Below, one piece after another: positions 26,701 through 34,709 of a stretch of DNA of 38,406 nt (the first letter of the stretch is position 1; every line of letters starts with the position of its first letter). Source of the stretch: CAIMMJ01 sp037131955 (GTDB lineage: Bacteria > Bacteroidota > Bacteroidia > UBA4408). A program made the translations under genes and the position numbers. Where the stretch lies: contig JBAXQC010000021.1 in the NCBI GenBank assembly GCA_037131955.1, positions 1 through 38,406 on the forward strand, written 5' to 3'. The notes below the pieces were generated by a model. That model did not search any database. It was not told the origin of the DNA and saw only the letters and a list, made by a program, of their open reading frames with translations.

Positions 26701-27387
26701 ATTTATCCTGCAAATGCAGTAGGAGATGATATTGAAATATATAAGCCAGACAATGCTGATGAAAGAGAATTATTGTGCAAGTTTTTTACTTTACGACAAC
26801 AAAGTATAAAAGCAAGTGGAATGAAAAATACGGCATTAAGCGATTTTATTTTGCCAAAAACTCAAAATAAATTAGACTACGTTGGTGCATTTGCGTTGAC
26901 AACAGGAATTGGAATAGATAAAAAGATTGAGGAGTTTGAAAAAGATCATGACGATTATTCATCCATTATGCTTAAAGCTTTAGCTGATAGGCTTGCCGAA
27001 GCATTTGCAGAGCTAATGCATCTAAAAGTTCGCAAAGAAATTTGGGCTTACTCTAAAGACGAAAATTATAGCACTCAAGAATTAGTGCATGAACCATATC
27101 CAGGAATTCGTCCTGCTCCAGGTTATCCTTCTCAACCAGACCACACAGAAAAAGTTACTCTGTTTAATTTGCTCGATGTTACAAATAAAATTGGTTTGGA
27201 ACTCACAGAAAGTATGGCAATGTTCCCCACCGCTGCAGTAAGTGGCTTGTATTTGGCACACCCCCAATCGCACTATTTTGCCTTAGGAAAAATAGACCGA
27301 GATCAAGTATCTAGTTATGCCATAAGAAAAGGACTAACGCTCAGTGAGGTTGAAAAATGGTTAGGACCAAATTTGATTTACAACTAG
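23707..27387 (+). CDS. metH: Cobalamin-dependent methionine synthase
   Basis: Full-length MetH of 1226 residues that moves the methyl group of methyl-tetrahydrofolate to homocysteine through cobalamin. Modules in order: homocysteine-binding barrel with zinc ligands C243, C306 and C307 (GLNCALG and GGCCGTTPDH); pterin-binding barrel (~345-620) with NVGERTNVTGSRKF and MIDSS; cobalamin cap and Rossmann domain with the lower-ligand motif D754-x-H756-D-I-G759 (GDVHDIGKN); and the reactivation domain (~900-1226) that binds SAM, ending in HPQSHYFALGKIDRDQVSSYA. All key residues seem intact. Under SAM-I riboswitch control and followed by its own terminator, so it is a one-gene transcription unit. Confidence 0.97.
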   Translation: MKADIKKELEKRVLVIDGAMGTMIQRYKLSEEDYRGQRFKDYPSSLKGNNDLLSITQPSIIEAIHKEYLEAGADILETNTFSCTTIAMADYNMEFLVRELNVEGAKIARKAADEYNAKNPEKPRFVAGSIGPTNRTASLSPDVNDPGYRAITYDQLVEAYYQQMEALLDGGVDLFLIETVFDTLNAKAALYAAQLLFEKRTSIPVMVSGTITDASGRTLSGQTTEAFLNSISHVDLLSVGLNCALGSKEMRPYLEEMAEKSPFFVSAYPNAGLPNQFGEYDQDAHEMGHHIHDFLESGFLNIVGGCCGTTPDHIREIAKEAAKATPRKPKKIDPFLRLSGLEPVTLTPESNFMNVGERTNVTGSRKFAKLIIDEKYEEALAIARDQVEGGAQVIDVNMDEGMLDGEAAMVKFLNLIGSEPDISKLPLMIDSSKWHVIEAGLKCVQGKAIVNSISLKEGEEKFIEYAKKILHYGAAVIVMAFDEKGQADTLERRIEICKRAYDILVNKVNFPPQDIIFDPNIFPVATGMDEHRRNALDFFESTKWIKQNLPLAKVSGGVSNVSFSFRGNDFVREAIHSAFLYHAIKAGMDMGIVNPTMLQIYDDVPKDLLELVEDVLLDRRDDSTERLVSFAENVKGSNKKQEKDLEWRNGSLEDRLTHSLVKGLVEFIEEDVEEARTKYPRTLDVIEGPLMGGMNVVGDLFGSGKMFLPQVVKSARVMKKAVAYLTPFMEEEKRKSGETAKAKGKVLMATVKGDVHDIGKNIVGVVLACNNYEIIDMGVMIPADKILETAIRENVDVIGLSGLITPSLDEMVHVAKEMQRLKLNIPLLIGGATTSKVHTAVKISPNYSFPVVHVNDASRSVPVVSNLLSKDLRKPFIEELDAEYERVREYNKAARSEKQMLSYQDAIKNKELLFEENTEIIVPAKLGNTYFDDYSLAEIAEYIDWTPFFISWEMKGSYPKILNDPERGSEATKLFAEAQAMLKKIIDEKWLTANAVVGIYPANAVGDDIEIYKPDNADERELLCKFFTLRQQSIKASGMKNTALSDFILPKTQNKLDYVGAFALTTGIGIDKKIEEFEKDHDDYSSIMLKALADRLAEAFAELMHLKVRKEIWAYSKDENYSTQELVHEPYPGIRPAPGYPSQPDHTEKVTLFNLLDVTNKIGLELTESMAMFPTAAVSGLYLAHPQSHYFALGKIDRDQVSSYAIRKGLTLSEVEKWLGPNLIYN

Positions 27388-27450
27388 AATACATGTGCAT
27401 AATTTATTCTACTTTTTTTATGTAAAACAGTTGTACTTGTAATGAATATC

Positions 27451-27492
27451 AAATTCCCTCATAGATGTATGTCTTTTAGGGAATTTTTTTTT
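27451..27492 (+). terminator. Intrinsic terminator of metH
   Basis: Inverted repeat AAATTCCCT (27451-27459) / AGGGAATTT (27478-27486), 18-nt loop, with a T-run to 27492. It lies 63 bp after the metH stop and ends transcription before the convergent phosphatase gene. Confidence 0.75.
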
Positions 27493-27593
27493 GATAGAGT
27501 TGGGTAGTATGCCAGTTAATTATATAGGAGTAGATCAATTATAAAAAATAGAATATTTAAATTTCTATTGGATATTATAGAATAATCTTAACG

Positions 27594-29462
27594 TTAAATT
27601 TTAATGCCAATAAAACAAATATCGTCTACTTGTTCTTCTTGCTTTTTCCAATTAAAAAAAGAATCTGTAATAATTTTATGTTGGCTTTGAATATCATTTT
27701 CTGCTAGGGATAAAACAATTTCACGCAAAGTTTTCTTCATTAATTTTTTTCCTTTTTCTCCACCGGTTTGGTCAACATATCCATCGGTAAATAAATAAAT
27801 TGTGTCATTCTTTTCAATGTCAATTTCTTGAGTAGTAAACAAAATAGGATTGTCAGACGAAGCAACGGGTTGTTTGTTTGGTTTAAATTCTTGTAGCTGA
27901 TTGTTCGCAGATCTTAAAATCCACAAGGGACTATTTGCACCTGCCCAAAAGAGTTTAGAATTTTCAACATCAACCAAAGCTAATGAAATATCCATGCCAT
28001 CTTTGATTTGGTTTTCGCTATTTTCAAACGTTTCTAAAACTAATTCCGTTGTTTTATCTAGAATTTTTCCTGGCAGAGTTAGGCCAAATTCCTTTACACA
28101 TCTATTTAATGCATTTGCACAAACTACACTCACCATTGCTCCTGGCACTCCATGTCCTGTGCAATCTGCAGCAGCAATTAAAAATTTAGAAGGGTTACTT
28201 TCTAAGGCAAAAAACCAGTAAAAGTCACCTGCAACAATATCTTTGGGGAGATAAAAAATAAAATAATCTTTTATAAATTTGTTCATCTCCTTTGGTTTTG
28301 GCAAAATAGCTTCTTGCAGATACTTGGCATAGCTTATAGAATCTAGCGTTTCTCTATTTCTTTTTTCTACTAGTATTTTTTGAGTTTCTACAATTTTTTT
28401 CTGAGCTAAAATCAATTTGTTCTGGCGCCAAACAAAAGCTAAAATTAATACTGCTAAAATTATTGATGCAATTGTGATATTTCTTTGCACTTGCAATGTA
28501 CTTATTTCGGCTTCCTTCTTTTCACTTTCATATTTTTCGTTTATTGACTTAATGATTCTAGTTTTTTCTGAACCCGAAAGACTGTCGTTTAGGGAGGAAT
28601 ATTTTTTATGAAATAGAAGTGCTTTTTCAAAATCCTTTTTATCTTCATAAACAGCAGATAAGTTTTCATAGTTAGAAGGTAAAGTATTTTTTACACCAAC
28701 TTTGTAGGATAAGTCAATAGATTTTTGTAAATAAAAAATAGCAGAATCTTTGTTGTTCAGTTCCCAAAAACATAAACCAATGTTGTTATATATTCTAATC
28801 AAAGACATACTGTAATTGGTTAAAATTGCAAATTTTTCTGCTTGTTTAAACTTTTTAAAAGAGTCTTCAAATTTGTCATGGTCGTAATATAAATGACCCA
28901 GTTCACTGTATAAACTAGACAGACCAGAATAATCCTTGTTATTGAGATAATATTTTAATGTTGATTGTAAATATTTTTTTGAATTAACACTGTCTCCAAC
29001 ATCAATAAAGTATGTTGCATACGAATAACTGATGTCGGCTAGAAGGCCAGTGTTCTTTGTTTTTTGTGCCCTAAGAATAATTTTTGAGAGTATTTCTCTG
29101 GCTTTTACAAAGTCTTTTTGTACAATAAATATAGAGGCAATGGCGTTGTAACACCTAATTACTAATTCTTCAAAATTATTTTCTTCTGCAACAATCAAGC
29201 ATTTGTGAGCAAAGTTTTGTGCATTTTCATAATTTCCTTTTTCAATTTCAACTTTAGCAAAACAATAGTCTATTGTTGCTGCTAAGTAATTGTCATTTCT
29301 TTTTATCAAAATTTGGTTTAAGCTATCAATATAAAATTGTGCTTTTTCAATATCTTGATTCAGGTAATTGTGAAAACTATTAATGTACTCTTTTTTATCA
29401 GTTGAATATGAGCTGGCAGCAAAAAAAACCAATAATATAGAACCTACAAATTTCTTGAGCAC
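27594..29462 (-). CDS. TPR-repeat membrane protein with SpoIIE/PP2C phosphatase domain
   Basis: A 622-residue sensor-like phosphatase. Signal sequence (1-20), then about six TPR-like helical repeats (30-300) predicted in the periplasm, a coiled linker, one membrane span (327-345), a cytoplasmic coiled coil (350-375) and a SpoIIE-type PP2C serine phosphatase domain (~390-622). Metal-binding acids of that domain are visible in AGDFYW, AADCTGHGVPGAM, LFTDGYVDQ and QVDDICFIG. In other bacteria SpoIIE-type phosphatases dephosphorylate anti-sigma-factor antagonists; no such partner or kinase is nearby. The TPR-transmembrane-SpoIIE layout is common in Bacteroidota, the signal unknown. It is 16 bp after the lipoprotein gene and so in one operon with it. 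Confidence 0.88.
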   Translation of the reverse strand: MLKKFVGSILLVFFAASSYSTDKKEYINSFHNYLNQDIEKAQFYIDSLNQILIKRNDNYLAATIDYCFAKVEIEKGNYENAQNFAHKCLIVAEENNFEELVIRCYNAIASIFIVQKDFVKAREILSKIILRAQKTKNTGLLADISYSYATYFIDVGDSVNSKKYLQSTLKYYLNNKDYSGLSSLYSELGHLYYDHDKFEDSFKKFKQAEKFAILTNYSMSLIRIYNNIGLCFWELNNKDSAIFYLQKSIDLSYKVGVKNTLPSNYENLSAVYEDKKDFEKALLFHKKYSSLNDSLSGSEKTRIIKSINEKYESEKKEAEISTLQVQRNITIASIILAVLILAFVWRQNKLILAQKKIVETQKILVEKRNRETLDSISYAKYLQEAILPKPKEMNKFIKDYFIFYLPKDIVAGDFYWFFALESNPSKFLIAAADCTGHGVPGAMVSVVCANALNRCVKEFGLTLPGKILDKTTELVLETFENSENQIKDGMDISLALVDVENSKLFWAGANSPLWILRSANNQLQEFKPNKQPVASSDNPILFTTQEIDIEKNDTIYLFTDGYVDQTGGEKGKKLMKKTLREIVLSLAENDIQSQHKIITDSFFNWKKQEEQVDDICFIGIKI

Positions 29463-29478
29463 TGCAATAAACTTTGAA

Positions 29479-30048
29479 CTATTTTTTGTCTTCGCTTTCT
29501 TTTTCTTCTCTGTCTGATGCTTCAGTAACTTTGCTTGTGTTTCTTATAATTTTACCTCTGCCTTTTTTATATTCAGGACCAGTTCCTTCTTCGTCTTCCA
29601 CAATTATTTCAAAAGACTTACAATTGATTGAATCAATTTCGATACTAAAAGTATGGTAAGACAAAAGCGAGTCAATTATCTCCTCTTTTGACGCAGAATC
29701 TTGCTTACTGTATTTTAAAATTTTAACTACATTTGTATCATTAGAATTTTTGCCATCCAGTATTTTGTAGCTTTTGTATGTTTTTGGCATTACCGGAATA
29801 ATAATTCCCATCATTCCTTTTTGTCCTTCAGCTATAAACGGCGAATATAAGTGAGTGCCAACAAAACCGGTTAGACCCTTGCAATCCAAGGCAATTGAAC
29901 AACAATTTTGTATCATCATTACTTTATTGCAAATGGCTAAGGAATCTTCCTTATTAAGCTTTTGATTGCAAGAAGTAGTGAACATTGCAGAGTAAATAAA
30001 CAAACAAAATAGTAGAAATGATGCAACTGGTTTTAAAATTGATTTCAT
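29479..30048 (-). CDS. Predicted lipoprotein, partner of the SpoIIE phosphatase
   Basis: A 189-residue protein with a lipoprotein signal sequence: hydrophobic 10-25 and a lipobox MFTTSC with Cys27 as the lipidation site. The mature protein has four more Cys in the N-terminal half (C40, C49, C50, C56), likely two disulfides, and several short strands. The C-terminal ~40 residues are highly charged, with a run of Glu/Lys/Asp (EASDREEKESEDKK), and probably unstructured. I know no family for it. As the first gene of a two-gene unit it may feed signal to, or be regulated by, the TPR-phosphatase; that is inference from position only. Confidence 0.65.
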   Translation of the reverse strand: MKSILKPVASFLLFCLFIYSAMFTTSCNQKLNKEDSLAICNKVMMIQNCCSIALDCKGLTGFVGTHLYSPFIAEGQKGMMGIIIPVMPKTYKSYKILDGKNSNDTNVVKILKYSKQDSASKEEIIDSLLSYHTFSIEIDSINCKSFEIIVEDEEGTGPEYKKGRGKIIRNTSKVTEASDREEKESEDKK

Positions 30049-30070
30049 GATTTTTAAATTTAAAGTTTAA

Positions 30071-30078
30071 CAAATGTA
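30071..30078 (-). promoter_or_regulatory. Putative -7 element for the lipoprotein-phosphatase operon
   Basis: Minus-strand TACATTTG (TAnnTTTG), 23 bp upstream of the lipoprotein start. A TTG lies 21 bp further upstream (30100-30102), slightly wide for the consensus. Confidence 0.45.
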
Positions 30079-30236
30079 ATTTTTTTTATTTTATATTATC
30101 AACAGGAATGAAATTTATTGAACAACTATTTTGAGGCAGTATTTATTGTTAATTTCTCTAAACCAGTCAAACAAATTAACGCTGAAATAGACTTTATGTT
30201 TGCCTATGGCTTTGTTTACTCTATCTTTACACTCTA

Positions 30237-30244
30237 TAAATTTG
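30237..30244 (+). promoter_or_regulatory. Putative -7 element for mutL
   Basis: TAAATTTG (TAnnTTTG) with a TTTG at 30211-30214, spacing 22 bp rather than 19. It ends only 8 bp before the mutL start codon, suggesting a nearly leaderless message. Confidence 0.45.
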
Positions 30245-30252
30245 CCTAATTA

Positions 30253-32061
30253 ATGCAAGACATCATTCATTTATTGCCCGATTCTGTTGCCAACCAAATT
30301 GCTGCTGGCGAAGTAATACAACGACCAGCTTCTGCCGTAAAAGAATTACTCGAAAACTCCATTGATGCTGGAGCAAAAAAAATTACGCTTGTTGTAAAAG
30401 AGGCCGGTAAAACATTAATTCAGATTATTGATGATGGAATTGGTATGAGTGAAACCGATGCCAGGATGAGCTTTGAAAGACATGCAACATCAAAACTAAA
30501 ATCGGCGGATGATTTGTTTAATATAAGCACAAAAGGATTTAGAGGCGAGGCACTTGCATCTATTGCTGCTGTGGCACAAGTAGAATTAAAAACCAAAAGA
30601 GAACAAGACACACTAGGAACTAAAATAGAAATTTGGGGAAGTCAAATAAAAGGACAAGATTTAATTGCTATAGAAACTGGCACAACTTTCAGCATTAAAA
30701 ATTTGTTTTTTAATATTCCTGCACGAAGAAATTTTCTAAAATCTAATCAAGTAGAAACTCAACATATTTTAGAAGAGTTTTACCGCGTTGCACTTGCACA
30801 TCCAGATATTGCGTTTGTTTTGAAAAACAACGATTCTGAAATGTTTAGGCTCGAAAAAGGAAATCTAAAACAAAGAGTAATGGGTTTGTTTGGAAATTCT
30901 TACCAAGAAAAACTTGTGCCTGTAAACGAAGAAACGTCTATTGCTAACATTGCTGGATTTATTGTAAAGCCCGAATTTGCAAAGAAAACAAGAGGCGAAC
31001 AATATTTTTTTGTAAACAATAGATTTATAAAAAGTAACTATTTACACCATGCCGTTCAAAGTGGTTTTGAAAGTTTAATTGCAAGAGAAAATGTTGCAGG
31101 CTACTTTTTATTTATCACATTAAATCCTGCAACTATTGATGTAAATATTCATCCTACAAAAACAGAAATAAAATTCTCCGACGAAAAAGCAATCTACTCT
31201 ATACTTCGTTCGTCAATAAAAATGGCTCTAGGAAAACACAACATAACTCCTAGTTTAGATTTTGATGTAGAAACCTCATTAAATATTCCATTGCCCGACT
31301 ACAGTAAAATTCCCGAGCCACCAAAAATTAGAGTAAATCCACAATACAATCCTTTTAAAGTGGAAACAGAGAAAGCCTACGCTCCTCAAAAGTCGATGTT
31401 TGATTTAAGGCAATTCAACAATATTTCTAATTGGGAAACTTTGTACGAGAGTGAAAGCAAGGAAGAAAAGGAAAAAGAAGATAAAATTTCCAATCCCGAA
31501 AGAAGATACTTTCAATTGTTTACAAAATACATCATCACCAAAACAAAAAATCAATTGTTGATGATTGACCAACAGTTGGCGCACGAAAGAATATTATTTG
31601 AAAGATTCCTTAATCAATTGGCATTAAATTCTGGAACATCCCAACAAATGATGTTTCCTGTAACGATTGATTTTCCTGCAAAAATTTCGGAAATAATTCA
31701 CGAAATATTGCCCGACCTTTCTGCATTGGGTTTTGGTGTAGAAAATTTTGGGCAAAATACTTGGGCTTTCTCTGGATTGCCTCCCGGGCTATCAGAAAGT
31801 AAAGTGCAGGAATTGTTAGAAGAAATGGTAAGAGAATTTCAGGATTCAAGGCAGCAAGTAAAGTTTAGCAAACAAAATAGTTTGGCGCAAAGCATGGCAA
31901 AAAATATGTCTATCAAAGGAGGAAAAAATTTAAGCGACGATGAAATGGGAAATTTAGTAAACGACTTGTTTGCTTGCGAAACACCTCTCTACACGCCAAC
32001 AGGAAAACCTGTGATAGTAAATTTTGATGCCGAAACAATAGATAAATTATTTAAAAAATAA
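30253..32061 (+). CDS. mutL: DNA mismatch repair protein MutL
   Basis: Mismatch-repair ATPase that links MutS recognition to strand removal. The N-terminal GHKL ATPase motifs are complete: NQIAAGEVIQRPASAVKELLENS, DDGIGM, RHATSK and KGFRGEALASIAAV. The 602 residues include a linker with charged repeats (~390-415) and the dimerisation domain. In that domain the endonuclease motif D-Q-H-A-x2-E-x4-E reads DQQLAHERILFE (439-450): the metal-binding His is Gln and Ala is Leu; the usual C-P-x-G-R-P is TPTGKP (581-586). So nicking activity is doubtful. The rhomboid gene starts one base after the stop, so translation is coupled. Confidence 0.95.
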   Translation: MQDIIHLLPDSVANQIAAGEVIQRPASAVKELLENSIDAGAKKITLVVKEAGKTLIQIIDDGIGMSETDARMSFERHATSKLKSADDLFNISTKGFRGEALASIAAVAQVELKTKREQDTLGTKIEIWGSQIKGQDLIAIETGTTFSIKNLFFNIPARRNFLKSNQVETQHILEEFYRVALAHPDIAFVLKNNDSEMFRLEKGNLKQRVMGLFGNSYQEKLVPVNEETSIANIAGFIVKPEFAKKTRGEQYFFVNNRFIKSNYLHHAVQSGFESLIARENVAGYFLFITLNPATIDVNIHPTKTEIKFSDEKAIYSILRSSIKMALGKHNITPSLDFDVETSLNIPLPDYSKIPEPPKIRVNPQYNPFKVETEKAYAPQKSMFDLRQFNNISNWETLYESESKEEKEKEDKISNPERRYFQLFTKYIITKTKNQLLMIDQQLAHERILFERFLNQLALNSGTSQQMMFPVTIDFPAKISEIIHEILPDLSALGFGVENFGQNTWAFSGLPPGLSESKVQELLEEMVREFQDSRQQVKFSKQNSLAQSMAKNMSIKGGKNLSDDEMGNLVNDLFACETPLYTPTGKPVIVNFDAETIDKLFKK

Positions 32062-32062
32062 C

Positions 32063-32914
32063 ATGAGTAACGAATATTATCGTCCGCAGGGATTTACGTA
32101 TTTACCGGAAGTAACAAAGAACTTATTAATAATAAACGGTATTTTTTTTCTAGCACAAATTGTATTGGAAAATACGTTTAGCATTGAACTTTCAGATTAT
32201 TTAGGTTTGCACTATTTTGGTTCAGAAAAATTCCGTCCTTTTCAGTTTATCACTTACATGTTTTTGCACGGTAATTTTCAGCACATACTTTTTAATATGT
32301 TTGCATTGTGGATGTTTGGCTATGCGATAGAAAATTATTGGGGAGGAAAAAAGTTTCTTGCTTATTATCTAATCTGTGGTGTTGGAGCAGCGCTAACCCA
32401 TTACACTATTTTTTGGTTTCAAGTTCAACCCTCCATTACAGCTATGAACGAGTATCTACTATCGCCATCAGAACCACATTTGCAGCAACTAATTTATCAA
32501 TTTACAGAAGGAAATTCTTCACCGCAAAGTATATACGAAATAAATACGTTCATCAGCGAATACAATCAAATGTTTGCAGAATCACCACAAAAAGCATTAG
32601 AATTTTCTAAGCCATTTATAGAGCAGTTGCAGGTAAATTTTTTAAATGAACCAGTTGTAGTTGGTGCATCGGGTGCAGTGTTTGGACTATTGTTGGCATT
32701 TGGAATGTTATTTCCTAATTCTTTAATTTACATCTACTTTTTTATCCCCATGAAGGCAAAGTATTTTGTAATAATTTATGGTGCCATAGAGTTATTTTCT
32801 GGAATAAACAACAAAGGAGACAATGTGGCTCACTTTGCACATTTAGGCGGAATGTTGTTTGGTTTGTTGTTGATTTTGTATTGGAAGAAAAAAAATCCAA
32901 TGAATTTCTATTGA
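32063..32914 (+). CDS. Rhomboid-family intramembrane serine protease 1
   Basis: A 283-residue polytopic membrane protein with the rhomboid catalytic dyad: Ser203 in GASGAVFG and His260 in AHFAHLGG, plus the HGNFQHILFNMFALWMFG membrane segment with the conserved His-Asn. About six spans. There is an unusual soluble insert of ~65 residues between spans 3 and 4 (roughly 125-190), outside the core fold, that carries Gln/Glu-rich sequence. Rhomboids cleave single-pass membrane substrates; targets in Bacteroidota are unknown. Translationally coupled to mutL and followed by a second rhomboid gene. Confidence 0.9.
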   Translation: MSNEYYRPQGFTYLPEVTKNLLIINGIFFLAQIVLENTFSIELSDYLGLHYFGSEKFRPFQFITYMFLHGNFQHILFNMFALWMFGYAIENYWGGKKFLAYYLICGVGAALTHYTIFWFQVQPSITAMNEYLLSPSEPHLQQLIYQFTEGNSSPQSIYEINTFISEYNQMFAESPQKALEFSKPFIEQLQVNFLNEPVVVGASGAVFGLLLAFGMLFPNSLIYIYFFIPMKAKYFVIIYGAIELFSGINNKGDNVAHFAHLGGMLFGLLLILYWKKKNPMNFY

Positions 32915-32964
32915 TGAATGAACATATTTGATTTAATACTCGTTTAAGTACTAATATATTTATC

Positions 32965-33837
32965 ATGTGGGAAGATTTTAAAAATCTAGTTAAACAAGGT
33001 TCTGGCTTTACCAAATTGTTATTGGCAAACGTTATCATATATCTTGTTATTGAATTAACTCAAGTATTTTTTTTCTTATTTAATGCCAATGTAGATTTTG
33101 ATTATTTTATAAATTTTGTGGCGGTTCCTGCCGATTTAAAAAGGTTACTGTTTCATCCTTGGTCAGTTGTTACTTATCAGTTTATTCACAAACAATTTGG
33201 ACACATTCTCTATAACATGCTTATGTTATATTTTGGAGGGAGGATGTTTGTAGAATTTCTAGGAGAAAAAAGAATTGTTCCTGTTTACATTATTTCTGGC
33301 GTGTGCGGTGCTGTTCTTTTTATATTGTTTTATAATGTTTTTCCTGCGTTTACACCTTTTGCTTCAAATTCAGTTACCATTGGTGCTTCGGCCAGTGTAT
33401 TAGGTATTTTTATTGCAGTAGCCACCTATATTCCAAATTTTGTGGTAAATGTTTTTTTTGTGCTTGAAGTTCGTTTAAAGTTTGTTGCATTGTTTTTAGT
33501 TGTAATTGATTTAATAAGCCTTAACAAAGGCAATGCAGGCGGACACATTGCACATTTAGGCGGTGCTATATTTGGAATTTTATACGCCACACAACTTAAA
33601 AAGGGAAACGATATAACTAATGCTTGGTATTCTATAAAAAATAAAGTTCAAGGTTTGTTTAAGCGTAAACAAAAGCTAGAAAAAGTATATTCTAATTACA
33701 ATTCCTCCACCGCAGCAAAGGCAAAACACAAACAAGAAATTGTTGATGCAATTTTAGATAAAATATCCCGCTCAGGGTATGAAAGCCTAAGCAAACAAGA
33801 AAAAGAAATTTTATTCAAAGCCAGCAAAGAGAATTAG
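32965..33837 (+). CDS. Rhomboid-family intramembrane serine protease 2 with cytosolic tail
   Basis: A 290-residue rhomboid with Ser142 in the variant motif GASASVLG (G-x-S-A instead of G-x-S-G) and His197 in GGHIAHLGG, so the dyad is present. The HKQFGHILYNMLMLYFGG segment corresponds to the one in the first rhomboid. The last ~80 residues are charged and cytosolic, ending with the helix pair EIVDAILDKISRSGYESLSKQEKEIL, a tail often seen on Bacteroidota rhomboids. It follows the first rhomboid by 50 bp; the two share fold but little sequence outside the motifs, so this is an old pair, not a fresh duplication. Confidence 0.88.
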   Translation: MWEDFKNLVKQGSGFTKLLLANVIIYLVIELTQVFFFLFNANVDFDYFINFVAVPADLKRLLFHPWSVVTYQFIHKQFGHILYNMLMLYFGGRMFVEFLGEKRIVPVYIISGVCGAVLFILFYNVFPAFTPFASNSVTIGASASVLGIFIAVATYIPNFVVNVFFVLEVRLKFVALFLVVIDLISLNKGNAGGHIAHLGGAIFGILYATQLKKGNDITNAWYSIKNKVQGLFKRKQKLEKVYSNYNSSTAAKAKHKQEIVDAILDKISRSGYESLSKQEKEILFKASKEN

Positions 33838-33969
33838 CCAAATTTTTAGGACAAAAATACAAGATTAAATCTACCGTTTTCTCGTGTATATTATTAAAAA
33901 CATGGTGTTTTTTCGGAGTTTTAATCCGCCTTATTTTATCTGGTTATTTTTATGAAGCAAAATTTCGAG

Positions 33970-34053
33970 TTTACTCCTTCACCAACTTTAGCACCACACT
34001 TCCATTAATTTTTGCAAAATATATTCCTTTACTGTAGTTGCTTAGGTTTATTT
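33970..34053 (-). pseudogene. Orphan 3' end of a T9SS sorting-domain gene (repeat copy A)
   Basis: Read on the minus strand this encodes NLSNYSKGIYFAKINGSVVL followed by KLVKE and a stop (33971-33973), the last ~27 residues of a T9SS type A sorting domain. There is no gene body upstream; the frame runs into the 3' flank of the toxin gene. It is 81/84 identical to the 3' end of the 814-residue T9SS gene at 34710-34793 (differences at 33991, 34022 and 34031), with an offset of exactly 740 bp. The identity stops right after the stop codon. It is a fossil or duplicated gene end. The remaining gap 33838-33969 holds nothing recognisable. Confidence 0.85.
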
Positions 34054-34089
34054 TATGAATGAACAGCAAAGCTGATTCAAGTAATTTTT

Positions 34090-34425
34090 TTATTTGCTCA
34101 AATACTCTGTTAAGTTTTTTATAAGTCTATAGTATCTTTCATCAGATATTTTACCTATTGCACCAGCAATTGATTTCCTTGGTATTACTGCCAAAAAGCC
34201 TAGCCTTATTATTGAAGGTTTTACAATTCCAGAAAGTTTATAGTCTTTGTCACTTAGTTCAATTATTTCATCAAAACCATTTACAAAGTGAGTTAGTTGT
34301 GAGCTAATTCCGCACACCAAAAAATCTCCAAACAAAGGCATTTCTTTTAATATCAAAATGGGTCTTTGTTTTGTAATGCCGTCTTGTTGAGATAAGGCGG
34401 CTAAAACAACATCACTCTTTTTCAT
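34090..34425 (-). CDS. PemK/MazF-like toxin
   Basis: A 111-residue protein of the PemK/MazF endoribonuclease fold. The start KKSDVVLAALSQQDGITKQRP has the usual first strand and the R21-P22 of the S/T-x-x-R-P motif; the middle (PLFGDFLVCGISSQL) fits the second conserved strand with Ser-Ser. Toxins of this type cleave mRNA, often at short motifs, and stop growth. No stop or frameshift is seen, so it is likely active. Its start overlaps the end of the antitoxin gene by 14 bp, the normal order antitoxin then toxin. The gene is in a cassette between two copies of a T9SS gene end. Confidence 0.75.
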   Translation of the reverse strand: MKKSDVVLAALSQQDGITKQRPILILKEMPLFGDFLVCGISSQLTHFVNGFDEIIELSDKDYKLSGIVKPSIIRLGFLAVIPRKSIAGAIGKISDERYYRLIKNLTEYLSK

Positions 34426-34639
34426 AACTTGGGTTTGGTTCGTTTACCATACCTAAATTGTATTCTGGTTCATCGTTAGAGTAGGCCTTCGATAAATTAT
34501 TTTTTGAAAGTAAATACATTTCATCTTTTTCGTTATCAAAAGTTTCATCTGTTTTTATTATTTCAATGTTCAACGATTTAAGAAATTCAACAAGTGCTTT
34601 GTAAACTGCTTTATTGGTAATATTTATTGTTAGTTGCAT
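34412..34639 (-). CDS. Antitoxin of the PemK/MazF-like pair
   Basis: A 75-residue acidic protein directly upstream of the toxin and overlapping it by 14 bp. N-terminal 25 residues (MQLTINITNKAVYKALVEFL) look like a short strand plus helix, a start seen in Bacteroidota antitoxins of PemK-type pairs; the remainder is acidic and probably disordered until it wraps the toxin. No classic ribbon-helix-helix or AbrB domain is obvious. Called by partnership, size and charge more than by sequence identity. No Bacteroidota promoter is visible upstream; it may be read through from the T9SS gene 71 bp upstream. Confidence 0.65.
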   Translation of the reverse strand: MQLTINITNKAVYKALVEFLKSLNIEIIKTDETFDNEKDEMYLLSKNNLSKAYSNDEPEYNLGMVNEPNPSYEKE

Positions 34640-34709
34640 TTGTTTTTATTTTTTAAGGTATATTTATTAAAAAACTTCATTTCCATTAACTGTATTTACT
34701 TTAACAGCA

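Noticed and set aside
27901..28221. 106-codon plus-strand frame within the SpoIIE phosphatase gene
   Set aside because: It lies antisense to the catalytic domain and has no family resemblance.
32965..33837. Second rhomboid as an inactive pseudoprotease because of G-x-S-A
   Set aside because: Both Ser142 and His197 of the dyad are present, and Ala after Ser does not by itself abolish activity.
33896..33912. AAAAACA-TGG-TGTTTTT hairpin after the second rhomboid gene
   Set aside because: Stem is nearly all A-U with a 3-nt loop; too weak to call a terminator.
34640..34709. Open minus-strand frame after the T9SS stop, reading NAVKVNTVNGNEVF
   Set aside because: Sixteen codons without start or recognisable family; it may be a gene remnant but the evidence is too small.
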